From JAJDNW01 sp039714495 (GTDB taxonomy: Bacteria; Desulfobacterota; Desulfobacteria; Desulfobacterales; B30-G6): a DNA stretch of 48,116 bases. The notes below the pieces were generated by a model. The model saw nothing but the letters and a program-made list of their open reading frames with translations, was not told the DNA's origin and did not search any database. Numbering within the stretch: the stretch's first letter is position 1; each line of letters begins with the position of its first letter. The translations under genes and the position numbers were made by a program. Where the stretch lies: contig JBDLJD010000011.1 in the NCBI GenBank assembly GCA_039714495.1, positions 1 through 48,116 of the forward strand, read 5' to 3'. Of the stretch, positions 26,540-34,908 are shown one piece after another.

Positions 26540-27400
26540 TTACACCTCCTTTTGACCCGTGGCGGGCGACGCTTTGGTATCTATATTGACAACGATACGG
26601 TTTGGGTTGTTCAGATCGATGGAACGCAATGCCGAGTCACTGTTTTTATTTTCAAAATAGACCAGCACTTTTTCCAGCAATTTGTATTTACTGGCATAAT
26701 CGTGATAGCCAAGGTGAATGGTCTCGGTCCGGTCCCTGACATGGAGGGTCAGGCCGATGTCCCTGTCCACCTCGATGGTGCTGATTTGATCGATGGGGAT
26801 CGTGCTGCCGTTTTTCTGGCCGAGTTTCAACACCGACATGATGGCACTGAAGGGGCGGCTGAAAGGGCCGTCACCGACTTTCAGGTCCGAGATGCCCAAC
26901 CCCGCGATGATTGGCAGGTCCGCCGGGTCGTTTTCATCCCATTCCTTGAAGATGGTACCGGACCTGTCGATAAGGAAGCGGTGGTTCATGTCGATAATGG
27001 CCAGGGGGTCGTACTCCTTTATATGAATAGCCAATCCGGACGGGATTTCCCTGCTGACCTCGGCCTCCCTGATCCAGGGGTGGGCTAAAAGCCGTTTACG
27101 CGTTGTGGTCAGGTTTATGGAAAATATGTTCCTGCCGGGGTGGATATCGGCATGGTCGACAATCTGCTTGTGCGTCAGCCGGTCGAAGCCCGACACCCGG
27201 ATATCGGCAGCGCCGAAAAAAGACGACTGGGTCAGCAGGTCATACCCGAAAACAAAGGCACAGCTCATGAGGGCTACGACAGTGAACAGGGAGGCTGTTT
27301 TCAGCACATGGCCCAGGCTTGCCCGTATTTTGGCACGCTGCTTGGCCCCGCTGTTTTTGAAGTAGTTCTTTTTGGGGCTTTTTTTCTTCTTTTTAGCCAA
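26540..27400 (-). CDS. ftsQ: FtsQ/DivIB cell-division protein
   Basis: Bitopic divisome protein that scaffolds FtsL, FtsB and FtsI. 286 residues: a Lys-rich cytoplasmic N-terminus (AKKKKKSPKKNYFKN), one membrane helix (about 36-56), a POTRA domain (IRVSGFDRLTHKQIVDHADI, HPWIREAEVSREIPSGLAI) and the beta domain (DIGLTLHVRDRTETIHLG). The length is normal. It overlaps murB by 8 bp upstream and is 1 bp from ftsA downstream. Confidence 0.93.
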   Translation of the reverse strand: MAKKKKKSPKKNYFKNSGAKQRAKIRASLGHVLKTASLFTVVALMSCAFVFGYDLLTQSSFFGAADIRVSGFDRLTHKQIVDHADIHPGRNIFSINLTTTRKRLLAHPWIREAEVSREIPSGLAIHIKEYDPLAIIDMNHRFLIDRSGTIFKEWDENDPADLPIIAGLGISDLKVGDGPFSRPFSAIMSVLKLGQKNGSTIPIDQISTIEVDRDIGLTLHVRDRTETIHLGYHDYASKYKLLEKVLVYFENKNSDSALRSIDLNNPNRIVVNIDTKASPATGQKEV

Positions 27401-28340
27401 CTATTCTAACCTCTGTTTCGAGTTCGATTTGATAGCGCTTTAATACGGTGGATCTAACGAGATCCATCAGGGCCAGTACATCGTCGGCGGTTGCCTTGCC
27501 CTTGTTGACAATGAAGTTGGCATGCAGGGGGGAAACTTCCGCATCCCCTATGCATGTGCCCTTCAATCCAGCCATGTCGATCAGCTGTCCGGCCGACTTT
27601 TCTCCTGCAGGGTTTTTGAAAATGCACCCGGCGCTGTTGGCCGTCCAGGGCTGGCGTTTGGTACGCTGCTGCATAATCTGTTCGGCCTCCTTTTTAAGGT
27701 CGTGTTCGTCTGTCCGTTCGAGATGGAGGGCGGCTTCCAGGATGATCGGGCCCCCGCCTGTTTCAAAGGCTTTTTCGGCCGGCCAGTCCAGTTTGCGGTA
27801 TGAGAAAAAAAGCTCATTTTTTTCCAGGCGCCGCATTGACCCTTCCGGCATCAATAGACTGAGCGACGCCACCACGTCCCCCATGCATCCGTCCGGTGTG
27901 CCTGCGTTGACCCGTATGCTCCCGCCCACGGTGCCGGGAATGCCTAGGGCAAAAGTGAGGCCCTTGAGCCCGTTTCTAAGGGCAAAGGAGCAGAGAGCGG
28001 CCAGCTTTACTCCAGCACCGGCCATGATATACGGCCCGGCAGATGCTGATTCATTTTCAACGATCGATGCAAGGCAGCGGTCCAGCACGATTACGAGGCC
28101 CCGGATGCCGCTTTCCCTCACCAGGATGTTGCTGCCCGCCCCCAGGGGCATGAAGCCGATGCTATTTTCTGCGGCCCATCGCACCAGCCGGACCAGGTCT
28201 TCTTTTCCGCTTGGCCTGACCAGTGCTTCCGCCGGTCCGCCCACCCGGAACGAGGTATGCTGTGACATGGGTTCTTCGAACTTCACGTCATCGGCAAAGC
28301 TATCCTGCAACCATGCTCTGGCGGCTGGGCCCAGCGGCAT
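27393..28340 (-). CDS. murB: UDP-N-acetylenolpyruvoylglucosamine reductase
   Basis: FAD enzyme that reduces enolpyruvyl-UDP-GlcNAc to UDP-MurNAc with NADPH. 315 residues. The FAD-binding stretch includes TSFRVGGPAEALV, PLGAGSNILVRESGIRG and GIPGTVGGSIRVNAG. The active-site Ser/Cys region reads NSAGCIFKNP, and the C-terminal Glu lies in ELETEVRIVG. The organisation matches type II MurB. The start overlaps the murC stop by one base. Confidence 0.96.
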   Translation of the reverse strand: MPLGPAARAWLQDSFADDVKFEEPMSQHTSFRVGGPAEALVRPSGKEDLVRLVRWAAENSIGFMPLGAGSNILVRESGIRGLVIVLDRCLASIVENESASAGPYIMAGAGVKLAALCSFALRNGLKGLTFALGIPGTVGGSIRVNAGTPDGCMGDVVASLSLLMPEGSMRRLEKNELFFSYRKLDWPAEKAFETGGGPIILEAALHLERTDEHDLKKEAEQIMQQRTKRQPWTANSAGCIFKNPAGEKSAGQLIDMAGLKGTCIGDAEVSPLHANFIVNKGKATADDVLALMDLVRSTVLKRYQIELETEVRIVG

Positions 28341-29707
28341 TACGATTTCTCCAACAGTTTTTCACCGACCATCCAGACATCTCCCGCCCCGAGGGTCAGG
28401 ACAATGTCCCGGTCGATGATGTTATCTTTGAGGCACGCAACCGCCTCGTCCATGTTTTTGACACAAATGACCTGCTTGTGGCCGTGAGCCATGATGTCTT
28501 CGCACAGGTCGTGCCCATTCACGCCTTCGATCTCTTCTTCACCGGCCGAATAGATGGGCATCACCAGCAAGAGGTCCGACTGGTAGAAGGACCGCGTGAA
28601 ATCGTCGAACAGGTCCCGGGTGCGCGTATACCGGTGGGGCTGGAAAACCACGACCTTGCGTCTGTCGGGCCAGGCATCCGCGAGGGCCTTCAGGGTGGCT
28701 TTTATCTCCGTGGGGTGGTGCCCGTAGTCGTCGATCACGGTGGCCCCCTTTATGTCTCCCTTGACTTCCAGCCGTCGTTGTACGCCTTCGGCCAGTTCAA
28801 GGGCTTCCTTGATCAGGTCAAAGGATAAATTGAGTTCGATGCCCACGGCAATGCTCGCCATGGCATTGTATACATTGTGCATGCCCGGCAGGTTGAGCTT
28901 GATCCGGCCCAGTTCCTCACCCCGAAAGGAGACCGTAAATTCGCTTCTGAGACCTTTGAATGAGACCTTTTTGGCCTGGATGTCGGCCTGGGGCGCCATG
29001 CCGTAGGTCATATAGCGTTTCTTGATCAGGGGGATGATGTCCTGCACGTGGTCGTTGTCCAGACAGAGAATGGCCAGGCCGTAGAAAGGGACTCTGTCGA
29101 TGAAACTCAAAAACGCCGCTTTGATGGTTTCCAGGTCAGCATAATGGTCCAGGTGTTCCCGGTCGATATTGGTCACCACGGCAATCGCCGGCGACATTTT
29201 CAGAAAGGAACCGTCGCTTTCGTCTGCTTCCGCCACGATGAATTCCCCCTGGCCCAGCAGTGCATTGGAGCCGATGCTCTTCAGTTTGCCGCCGATGACC
29301 ACGGTGGGATCGAGATCGCCGCGGGCAAGCACCGTTGCGACGATGGAGGTTGTGGATGTTTTGCCATGGGCGCCGGCGATGGCCACGCCGTATTTCAGCC
29401 GCATCAGTTCAGCGAGCATTTCCGCCCGCGGTATTACGGGGATGGAGGCCTGCTCCGCCGCGACGACCTCAGGGTTTGTGTTGCGAACAGCCGAGGAGGT
29501 GACCACCACATCGGCCCCCTGGACCTGATCTTCGTGATGGCCTTCATATACAACGCCCCCGAGCTTGACCAGACGCCGGGTGATGTCTGTGCCCTTGAGG
29601 TCGGATCCGGACACCTTGTACCCGAGATTGAGTAGCAGTTCTGCAATGCCGCTCATGCCGATTCCGCCGATGCCTACAAAATGGATGTGGTATTTTTTCT
29701 GATACAT
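28340..29707 (-). CDS. murC: UDP-N-acetylmuramate--L-alanine ligase
   Basis: Adds the first residue, L-Ala, of the stem peptide in the cytoplasm. 455 residues. The N-terminal nucleotide fold is HIHFVGIGGIGMSGIAELLL, the ATP-grip loop is AGAHGKTSTTSIVATV (about 110), and the central region has EADESDGSF, the Mur-ligase metal site. VIDDYGHHPTEIKATL and VVFQPHRYTRTRDL are murC-type C-terminal blocks. The family usually precedes murB, as here. A 68-bp spacer with a hairpin separates it from murG. Confidence 0.97.
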   Translation of the reverse strand: MYQKKYHIHFVGIGGIGMSGIAELLLNLGYKVSGSDLKGTDITRRLVKLGGVVYEGHHEDQVQGADVVVTSSAVRNTNPEVVAAEQASIPVIPRAEMLAELMRLKYGVAIAGAHGKTSTTSIVATVLARGDLDPTVVIGGKLKSIGSNALLGQGEFIVAEADESDGSFLKMSPAIAVVTNIDREHLDHYADLETIKAAFLSFIDRVPFYGLAILCLDNDHVQDIIPLIKKRYMTYGMAPQADIQAKKVSFKGLRSEFTVSFRGEELGRIKLNLPGMHNVYNAMASIAVGIELNLSFDLIKEALELAEGVQRRLEVKGDIKGATVIDDYGHHPTEIKATLKALADAWPDRRKVVVFQPHRYTRTRDLFDDFTRSFYQSDLLLVMPIYSAGEEEIEGVNGHDLCEDIMAHGHKQVICVKNMDEAVACLKDNIIDRDIVLTLGAGDVWMVGEKLLEKS

Positions 29708-29730
29708 AGTCTTGCTCGCTTACACTCGCT

Positions 29731-29784
29731 TAGCTGATAGCTCATAGTTCATGGTTAATACCTACGACCTACCAGCTATGAGCT
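29731..29784. repeat. Inverted repeat in the murG-murC spacer
   Basis: AGCTCATAG at 29739-29747 pairs with CTATGAGCT at 29776-29784. TAGCTGATA units occur at both ends. The element reaches into the murG stop codon. There is no T-run. The sequence looks like a degenerate tandem of TAGCTGATAGCTCATAG. Confidence 0.5.
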
Positions 29785-30996
29785 AATTAGCTGATACATG
29801 TCATCCACGATGGCCCGGGCTGCATGTGGGCGGCCCAAGCGGGCTGCACGGGCGCCCATCCGGGCCAGCTCTTCGGGCGCACCCGCATAATATTCGATGC
29901 GCTGCGCCAGCATTTTTCCATTTAGTTCCTGCTCCAGAATCATTTCGGATGCGCCTTCCCGCACAAGGCTTTCGGCATTCAACCGCTGGTGGTCGTCCGC
30001 CGCATAGGGAAAGGGAATAAAGATGACCGGCTTTCCCAGGGCGGTGACTTCTGCCACGGTGGTGGCCCCGGCCCGGCAGACAACAAGGTCCGCTGTCTGA
30101 TATTGACGGGCCATGTCCTTGAAAAAAGCCTTGACCGTGTTTCCGGCATTGCTGTTTGCGTAGCTTGCCTTCATCATCTCTTCGTCATCCGCTCCTGTCT
30201 GGTGGATAAAGTGAAAACGCCCACTTTCAGATAGGTGCTCCATTGCCGACTGCATGGCCTGGTTGATGGCATGCGCTCCCTGACTCCCGCCTGCAATCAA
30301 CACCGTGAACGGCGCTGTTGCTTTCGGGGCGGCTTCCGACGCCTGTTGCCTTGACGGCATAACGGTCAGGAATTCCTGCCGCACGGGATTGCCCGTCACC
30401 AGGGCTCTGCCGGCATGCTCCATCCCTCTTGTTCCTGTGAAGGAAAGGTAGAGTCGGTCTGTAATCCGTGACAGCCATCGATTGGTGATGCCCGGCAGGA
30501 TATTCTGCTCCTGGAGGGCGGTTTTGATGCCTTTCAGCCAGGCCGCGGCAACGACGGGCCCGGCGGAATATCCGCCCACCCCCAAAACCAGGTCCGGGCC
30601 GAAGGCCTTCAAAATGCTGCCCGAGGCGACCAGGCTGGCCGGCAGCATCATCAGGGCTTTTACCTGATTCACGATGCCCCTGTTTTTCAGGCCCTGGATA
30701 GCTATGGCCGCAAGCTTGAACCCTTTTTGGCCTAAAACCGATTGTTCAAAAGTGTTGCCGGTTCCGATGAAAAGCACGTCGCTTTGGTCGTTCCTGGAAA
30801 GCACTTCCTCGGCAATGGCAATCCCCGGAAAAAGGTGCCCACCGGTTCCACCGCCGGCGATGACTACCCTGATGGGGCGCATCCGGGCCTGTACTGTCCG
30901 ACCTTTGACCGTTTCCGCATTGCGCCTGCCCGGACCGCGCTTCGCCGGCGCTTCCGAAATCCGGTTATCGCTCAGTACGAGGGCGTCAGCCTGCAT
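29776..30996 (-). CDS. murG: UDP-GlcNAc:MurNAc-pentapeptide-PP-undecaprenol transferase
   Basis: Makes lipid II from lipid I at the inner face of the membrane. 406 residues with a GT-B fold. The N-terminal glycine loop is VVIAGGGTGGHLFPGIAIAEE, the second is LIAGGSQGAHAIN, and the UDP-GlcNAc site has VCRAGATTVAEVTALGKP. The first 38 residues before MRPIRVVIAG are an Ala/Arg-rich extension not usual in MurG. The longer start is favoured because GGGAGG lies five bases ahead of the ATG at 30996, while the inner ATG has none. It overlaps ftsW by 11 bp. Confidence 0.96.
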   Translation of the reverse strand: MQADALVLSDNRISEAPAKRGPGRRNAETVKGRTVQARMRPIRVVIAGGGTGGHLFPGIAIAEEVLSRNDQSDVLFIGTGNTFEQSVLGQKGFKLAAIAIQGLKNRGIVNQVKALMMLPASLVASGSILKAFGPDLVLGVGGYSAGPVVAAAWLKGIKTALQEQNILPGITNRWLSRITDRLYLSFTGTRGMEHAGRALVTGNPVRQEFLTVMPSRQQASEAAPKATAPFTVLIAGGSQGAHAINQAMQSAMEHLSESGRFHFIHQTGADDEEMMKASYANSNAGNTVKAFFKDMARQYQTADLVVCRAGATTVAEVTALGKPVIFIPFPYAADDHQRLNAESLVREGASEMILEQELNGKMLAQRIEYYAGAPEELARMGARAARLGRPHAARAIVDDMYQLISS

Positions 30997-32116
30997 TTTG
31001 CCTCCCTGCCTGTTGTGCCCCGATGTTCATAAGGATGCCGATGGAAGCCATATTGATCAGAAGCGATGTTCCCCCGTAGCTCAAAAAGGGGAGCGTCAAC
31101 CCTTTTGTGGGCAACAGCCCCAGGGCTACCCCCATGTTTACACATACCTGCAGGGTGATGGTGGCGATGATGCCCGTGGCCAGGTATGCACCGAAGGTAT
31201 CGTCGCTGCTGCGGGCAATCCGGATGCCCCGCCACAGAATGAGAACATAGATAGCCAGGATGAACATCACCCCCCACAGTCCGAGCTCCTCGCCGATGAC
31301 TGAAAATATGAAATCTGTATGCGGCTCCGGCAGATAGAACAGTTTCTGATACCCTTTGCCGATGCCGGTTCCCCAGATGCCTCCCGTACCGAAAGCCATG
31401 AGGGAATGGACGATCTGGTAACCCTCATCCGTGGGGTATTGCCAGGGGTCCAGGAAGCTTACGATGCGTCTGATGCGATATTCGGCGTTGATCATGAAAT
31501 AGTAGACCATTGGCAGTACCAGCAGCAGGGCCGACAGCAGGTGGAGCAGACGGACACCGCCCACAAACAGCATCATCCAGGTGACCGCTCCCAGGATGAC
31601 CACCGAACCAAAATCAGGCTGCATGAAGATCAGAACCGTGAACATGGCCAGGACGATGACGTGCGGCATGAAGCCCACGTAAAAATCCTTGATGGTCTCC
31701 TGCTTTTTGCTCATGGAGTAGGCCAGGTAGATAACCATGGCCAGCCTGGCGAATTCGGACGGCTGAAACGAAAACGGTCCCATGCGCAGCCACCTGAGGG
31801 ATCCACCCGCGGACAGGCCCAGGCCGGAAATATGAACCGCAGCAAGGAGCACCATGGCCAGCAGCAGAATGGGATAGGTCAATACACGGTAGGCCTTAAA
31901 GGGCACATGGCTGCAGAGAACAAGGGCCACGATGCCGAACAGTGAGAACAAGGCCTGCCTTTTCAGGAAATAATAGTCCGAGCCGAACTTCTTCAGTGCC
32001 AGGGTTGAACTTGCGCTGTAAACCATGACGATGCCGATCCCAACCAGAAACAGCACGGAAAAGAGCAGGGTAACGTCGTATGTCGGTGTCTGGGTATGTT
32101 GAGTACTACCGGCCAT
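30986..32116 (-). CDS. ftsW: FtsW, SEDS-family septal peptidoglycan polymerase
   Basis: Integral membrane glycosyltransferase of the divisome that polymerises lipid II with FtsI. 376 residues and about ten hydrophobic segments. LRWLRMGPFSFQPSEFARLA and the late LGLLPTKGLTLPFLSYGGTSLL are SEDS signatures. The length is normal for FtsW and the setting in dcw favours FtsW over RodA. Upstream on this strand is a 136-bp gap to mraY where murD is normally found. Confidence 0.96.
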   Translation of the reverse strand: MAGSTQHTQTPTYDVTLLFSVLFLVGIGIVMVYSASSTLALKKFGSDYYFLKRQALFSLFGIVALVLCSHVPFKAYRVLTYPILLLAMVLLAAVHISGLGLSAGGSLRWLRMGPFSFQPSEFARLAMVIYLAYSMSKKQETIKDFYVGFMPHVIVLAMFTVLIFMQPDFGSVVILGAVTWMMLFVGGVRLLHLLSALLLVLPMVYYFMINAEYRIRRIVSFLDPWQYPTDEGYQIVHSLMAFGTGGIWGTGIGKGYQKLFYLPEPHTDFIFSVIGEELGLWGVMFILAIYVLILWRGIRIARSSDDTFGAYLATGIIATITLQVCVNMGVALGLLPTKGLTLPFLSYGGTSLLINMASIGILMNIGAQQAGRQNAG

Positions 32117-32166
32117 GGTTCATCTGTCCCATTGAACTACTCATGTGAAGTGTCTGAAATTCCGGA

Positions 32167-32224
32167 ACCACGACACAAAGTGCGCAAAGGTCTTCTTTGT
32201 TTTTCTCTTTGTGTCTTTGTGGTT
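32167..32224. repeat. CACAAAG-type degenerate inverted repeat in the murD position
   Basis: ACCACGACACAAAG at the left matches, in inverse orientation, CTTTGTGTCTTTGTGGTT at the right, with AAGGTCTTCTTTGTTTTTCT between. Short ACCACGAAGACACAAAG-like elements recur between genes in many bacterial genomes (from memory). It fills most of the mraY-ftsW gap, 32117-32252. No open frame there resembles MurD. Confidence 0.65.
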
Positions 32225-32252
32225 GAAAAATCAACAGCAATCTACCTTTGTA

Positions 32253-33332
32253 TCAGCGAAGCTTCAGTGTACTCATGGAAATCAAGGCCAGGGCGATGGC
32301 GATGATCCAGAAACGCACAATGATTTTGGGTTCGGGCCAACCTTTGAGTTCAAAATGGTGGTGCAGGGGGGCCATTCTAAAAATCCGTCCGCCCTTGGTC
32401 ATCTTGAAAAAACTCACCTGGAAGATGACCGACAGGGCTTCGATAACGAACAGTCCGCCTACGATAACCAGTAAAATTTCCTGTTTGGTAATAACCGCCA
32501 CGGTTCCCAGGGCGCCCCCCAGGGAAAGAGATCCCACATCCCCCATGAAAATCTGGGCCGGGTAAGTATTAAACCAGAGAAAACCGAGGCCGGCGCCGGC
32601 AATGGCGCCGCAGATAATGGTCAGTTCACCGCATCCCGCCACATAATGGATCTGCAGGTAATCCGCCAGTTTGGTGTGTCCGGCCACGTAGGCAAAAACC
32701 ATGTAGGTGCCGGCGGCGATGACCGTGGGGCCGATGGCGAGGCCGTCCAGGCCGTCGGTCAGGTTGACGGCATTGGAAGCCCCCACGATAACGAGGATGG
32801 CAAACAGGATGTAGCCCCATCCCAGGTCTGGCGAAACCTCTTTGAAAAACGGTATCGTCACCCGGGTGTCGAAATCGGGATTTATATAGAGCAGCCCCCC
32901 CGCCACCGCCGCCAGGACCACCTGGCAGAAGAATTTAGTCAGGGCTGTCAGTCCTTTGTTTCTTTTTTTTATGAGCATCAGGTAGTCGTCGGTAAAGCCG
33001 ATCAGGCCGTAGCCGCAGATAATTAAAAGGGCCACCCAGACATAACTGTTGGTCAGGTCGGCCCAGAGCAGCGACGAGGAAATGATGGCAGACAGGATAA
33101 GAATGCCGCCCATGGTCGGGGTTCCCGCTTTTGACTGGTGGGTTTCGGGCCCATCTTCCTGAATAAACTGGCCGATCTGAAGCTCCCTGAGCCGGCGAAT
33201 GACAAAGGGGCCGATCAGGAAGCAGACCAGAAAGGCCGTAAGGCTGGCGTAAATGGTCCGAAAGGTGATGTATCGGAACACATTCAGGGCCGACAGGGTT
33301 GTGTGCAGCGGATATAAAAAGTGGTACAGCAT
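32253..33332 (-). CDS. mraY: Phospho-MurNAc-pentapeptide transferase
   Basis: Integral membrane enzyme that links UDP-MurNAc-pentapeptide to undecaprenyl phosphate, giving lipid I. 359 residues and about ten membrane segments. The metal-site motifs are FTDDYLMLIKKRNKGLT and NLTDGLDGLAIGP. QEDGPETHQSKAGTPTMGG is the N-terminal family signature and FRMAPLHHHFELKGWPE the C-terminal one. It is 3 bp from murF upstream. Confidence 0.98.
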   Translation of the reverse strand: MLYHFLYPLHTTLSALNVFRYITFRTIYASLTAFLVCFLIGPFVIRRLRELQIGQFIQEDGPETHQSKAGTPTMGGILILSAIISSSLLWADLTNSYVWVALLIICGYGLIGFTDDYLMLIKKRNKGLTALTKFFCQVVLAAVAGGLLYINPDFDTRVTIPFFKEVSPDLGWGYILFAILVIVGASNAVNLTDGLDGLAIGPTVIAAGTYMVFAYVAGHTKLADYLQIHYVAGCGELTIICGAIAGAGLGFLWFNTYPAQIFMGDVGSLSLGGALGTVAVITKQEILLVIVGGLFVIEALSVIFQVSFFKMTKGGRIFRMAPLHHHFELKGWPEPKIIVRFWIIAIALALISMSTLKLR

Positions 33333-33335
33333 GGG

Positions 33336-34763
33336 CTACCTTTGTCCAAACGTGTTGATCAGTTTCTTGACGATGCGCTCCATCCGCATGCCGCGGGAGC
33401 CTTTTACCAGAATACAGTCCCGGGACTCCGCCCGGTCGATCAGATCTGCTGTTATCTCCTCAAGGGAGGCGGTGATGATTTGATCTTTGTCCAGGCCGCC
33501 TTCCAGGGCGCCCTGAGCGATATCTCCGGCAAAGCTGCCGAAAAGGTATAGCCGGTGGGGCGCGGTGAGGGCCGCATGCCGCCCTATATCGCGGTGAAGG
33601 GCGGCGGATGCTTCTCCCAGCTCGAGCATGTCACCGAGGGCGACGATCCTTGAACGCTGCGGCCCCATCTGTTTCAAGGTGTCAAGGGCCGCCTTCACGG
33701 AAGCAGGGTTGGCATTGTAGGCATCGTCGATGAGGAAGATGCCGTTGGCCAGTTCCCGGATGTGCATGCGCCCTTCTACCGGCTGGAAACGTTCGAGTCC
33801 TGACGTAATTTCAGAGAGGGGAATGTCCATCAGATAGCCTGCCGCGGCCGCAGCCAGGGCATTGGAAACCATGAACCTCCCGGGGGTGGCCAGCGTGACC
33901 CTGGCAGTTTCCCCGGGCACCTCCAGGTCAAACAGCAACCGAAACCCTTTTTCGCGGACGCGGTGGGCCCGTATGGCAGCTTTATCCGAAAGGCCGAAAA
34001 GCAATACCTCCCCTGGTGCGTTTTCCGCCAGACTGGCTACGTGGGGATCGTCGGCATTCAGAATGGTTTGGCCGTTCGTGTGCAACCCTTCCAAAAGCTC
34101 CCCCTTGGCGCGCAGGATGGCCTCGATGGACCCCAGACCTTCCAGGTGGGCCGGTCCTACATTGGTGATCATGCCGATGTCAGGACGGCAGATATCTGCC
34201 AGCCTTCTTATTTCACCCGACCTGTTCATCCCCAGTTCGAGTACGGCCAGTGTGTGCCTTTTTTCTAGCCGGAGCAAGGTGAGCGGCAGACCTATTTCGT
34301 TGTTGAAGTTCCCCTGGGGCGCGAGGGTTGCGTACCCGTTTTCGACAATACGGGTGAGCATGGTGCGGGTCGAGGTCTTGCCGTTGGACCCGGTCAGGGC
34401 TATCACCTTCAAAGGGGTGCGGCGGCGGTTGAAGGCCGCCAGGTCGCCCAGGGCCCGGGTAGTGTCGGCAACACCGACTACCGTGATCCCCTTTGCAGCA
34501 AGATCACCTGTGGCCAGGCCGCCTGCTTTTTCCGCCTGCACCAGGACGCCCTGCACACCCTTGTCCAAAACACTATTGACGAAGGTGTGACCGTCGTGGG
34601 TATCGCCGACGATGGCCACAAACAACGCTTTCTTGGCAATGTTCCTGGAATCGATGCCTATGCCCTGGAACATCCCGTGGCCGGACCCGGCCAGCAGTTT
34701 GCCGCCGGTCGCCTCGAGGATATCGTCGGTCTTCCACGGTATGGGGGTTGGTGCGTTATTCAT
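33336..34763 (-). CDS. murF: UDP-MurNAc-tripeptide--D-Ala-D-Ala ligase
   Basis: Adds D-Ala-D-Ala to complete the pentapeptide. About 475 residues from the chosen ATG. The N-terminal MurF domain begins IPWKTDDILEATGG. The ATP loop is ALTGSNGKTSTRTML (about 115) and LELGMNRSGEIRRLADICRP is the MurF-specific block, with DDAYNANPASVKAAL following. The frame can also open at TTG 34829 or ATG 34790. The extra N-terminal residues (SEDRRQKSENNS) would then be encoded by the degenerate spacer repeat, so 34763 is preferred. No start has a strong ribosome site. Confidence 0.95.
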   Translation of the reverse strand: MNNAPTPIPWKTDDILEATGGKLLAGSGHGMFQGIGIDSRNIAKKALFVAIVGDTHDGHTFVNSVLDKGVQGVLVQAEKAGGLATGDLAAKGITVVGVADTTRALGDLAAFNRRRTPLKVIALTGSNGKTSTRTMLTRIVENGYATLAPQGNFNNEIGLPLTLLRLEKRHTLAVLELGMNRSGEIRRLADICRPDIGMITNVGPAHLEGLGSIEAILRAKGELLEGLHTNGQTILNADDPHVASLAENAPGEVLLFGLSDKAAIRAHRVREKGFRLLFDLEVPGETARVTLATPGRFMVSNALAAAAAGYLMDIPLSEITSGLERFQPVEGRMHIRELANGIFLIDDAYNANPASVKAALDTLKQMGPQRSRIVALGDMLELGEASAALHRDIGRHAALTAPHRLYLFGSFAGDIAQGALEGGLDKDQIITASLEEITADLIDRAESRDCILVKGSRGMRMERIVKKLINTFGQR

Positions 34764-34796
34764 CGGTTTTCTATCTGCTGCCCCTTGCATGCTATT

Positions 34797-34908
34797 GTTT
34801 TCTGACTTCTGTCTTCTGTCCTCCGACAATTCGCACTCTTCTGTGGTTCTGTCATCCGTCCTCTGACATTCTCCCTTCTCCCTACTCCCTACACCCTACT
34901 CCCTACCG
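34797..34908. repeat. Degenerate CTTCTGTCCTC / CTCCCTACT spacer repeat between murF and murE
   Basis: Runs of GACTTCTGTCTTCTGTCCTC, CTGTCATCCGTCCTCTGACA and CTCCCTACTCCCTACACCCT fill the gap and touch the ends of both genes, including the last codons of murE. On the coding strand it is purine-rich. It resembles 23902-24020, and by vocabulary the purine tracts at 16405-16465 and 40811-40870. Confidence 0.7.

Noticed and set aside
29708..29775. Terminator between murG and murC
   Set aside because: The 9-bp inverted repeat has no T-run on the transcribed strand and the genes are expected to be one operon.
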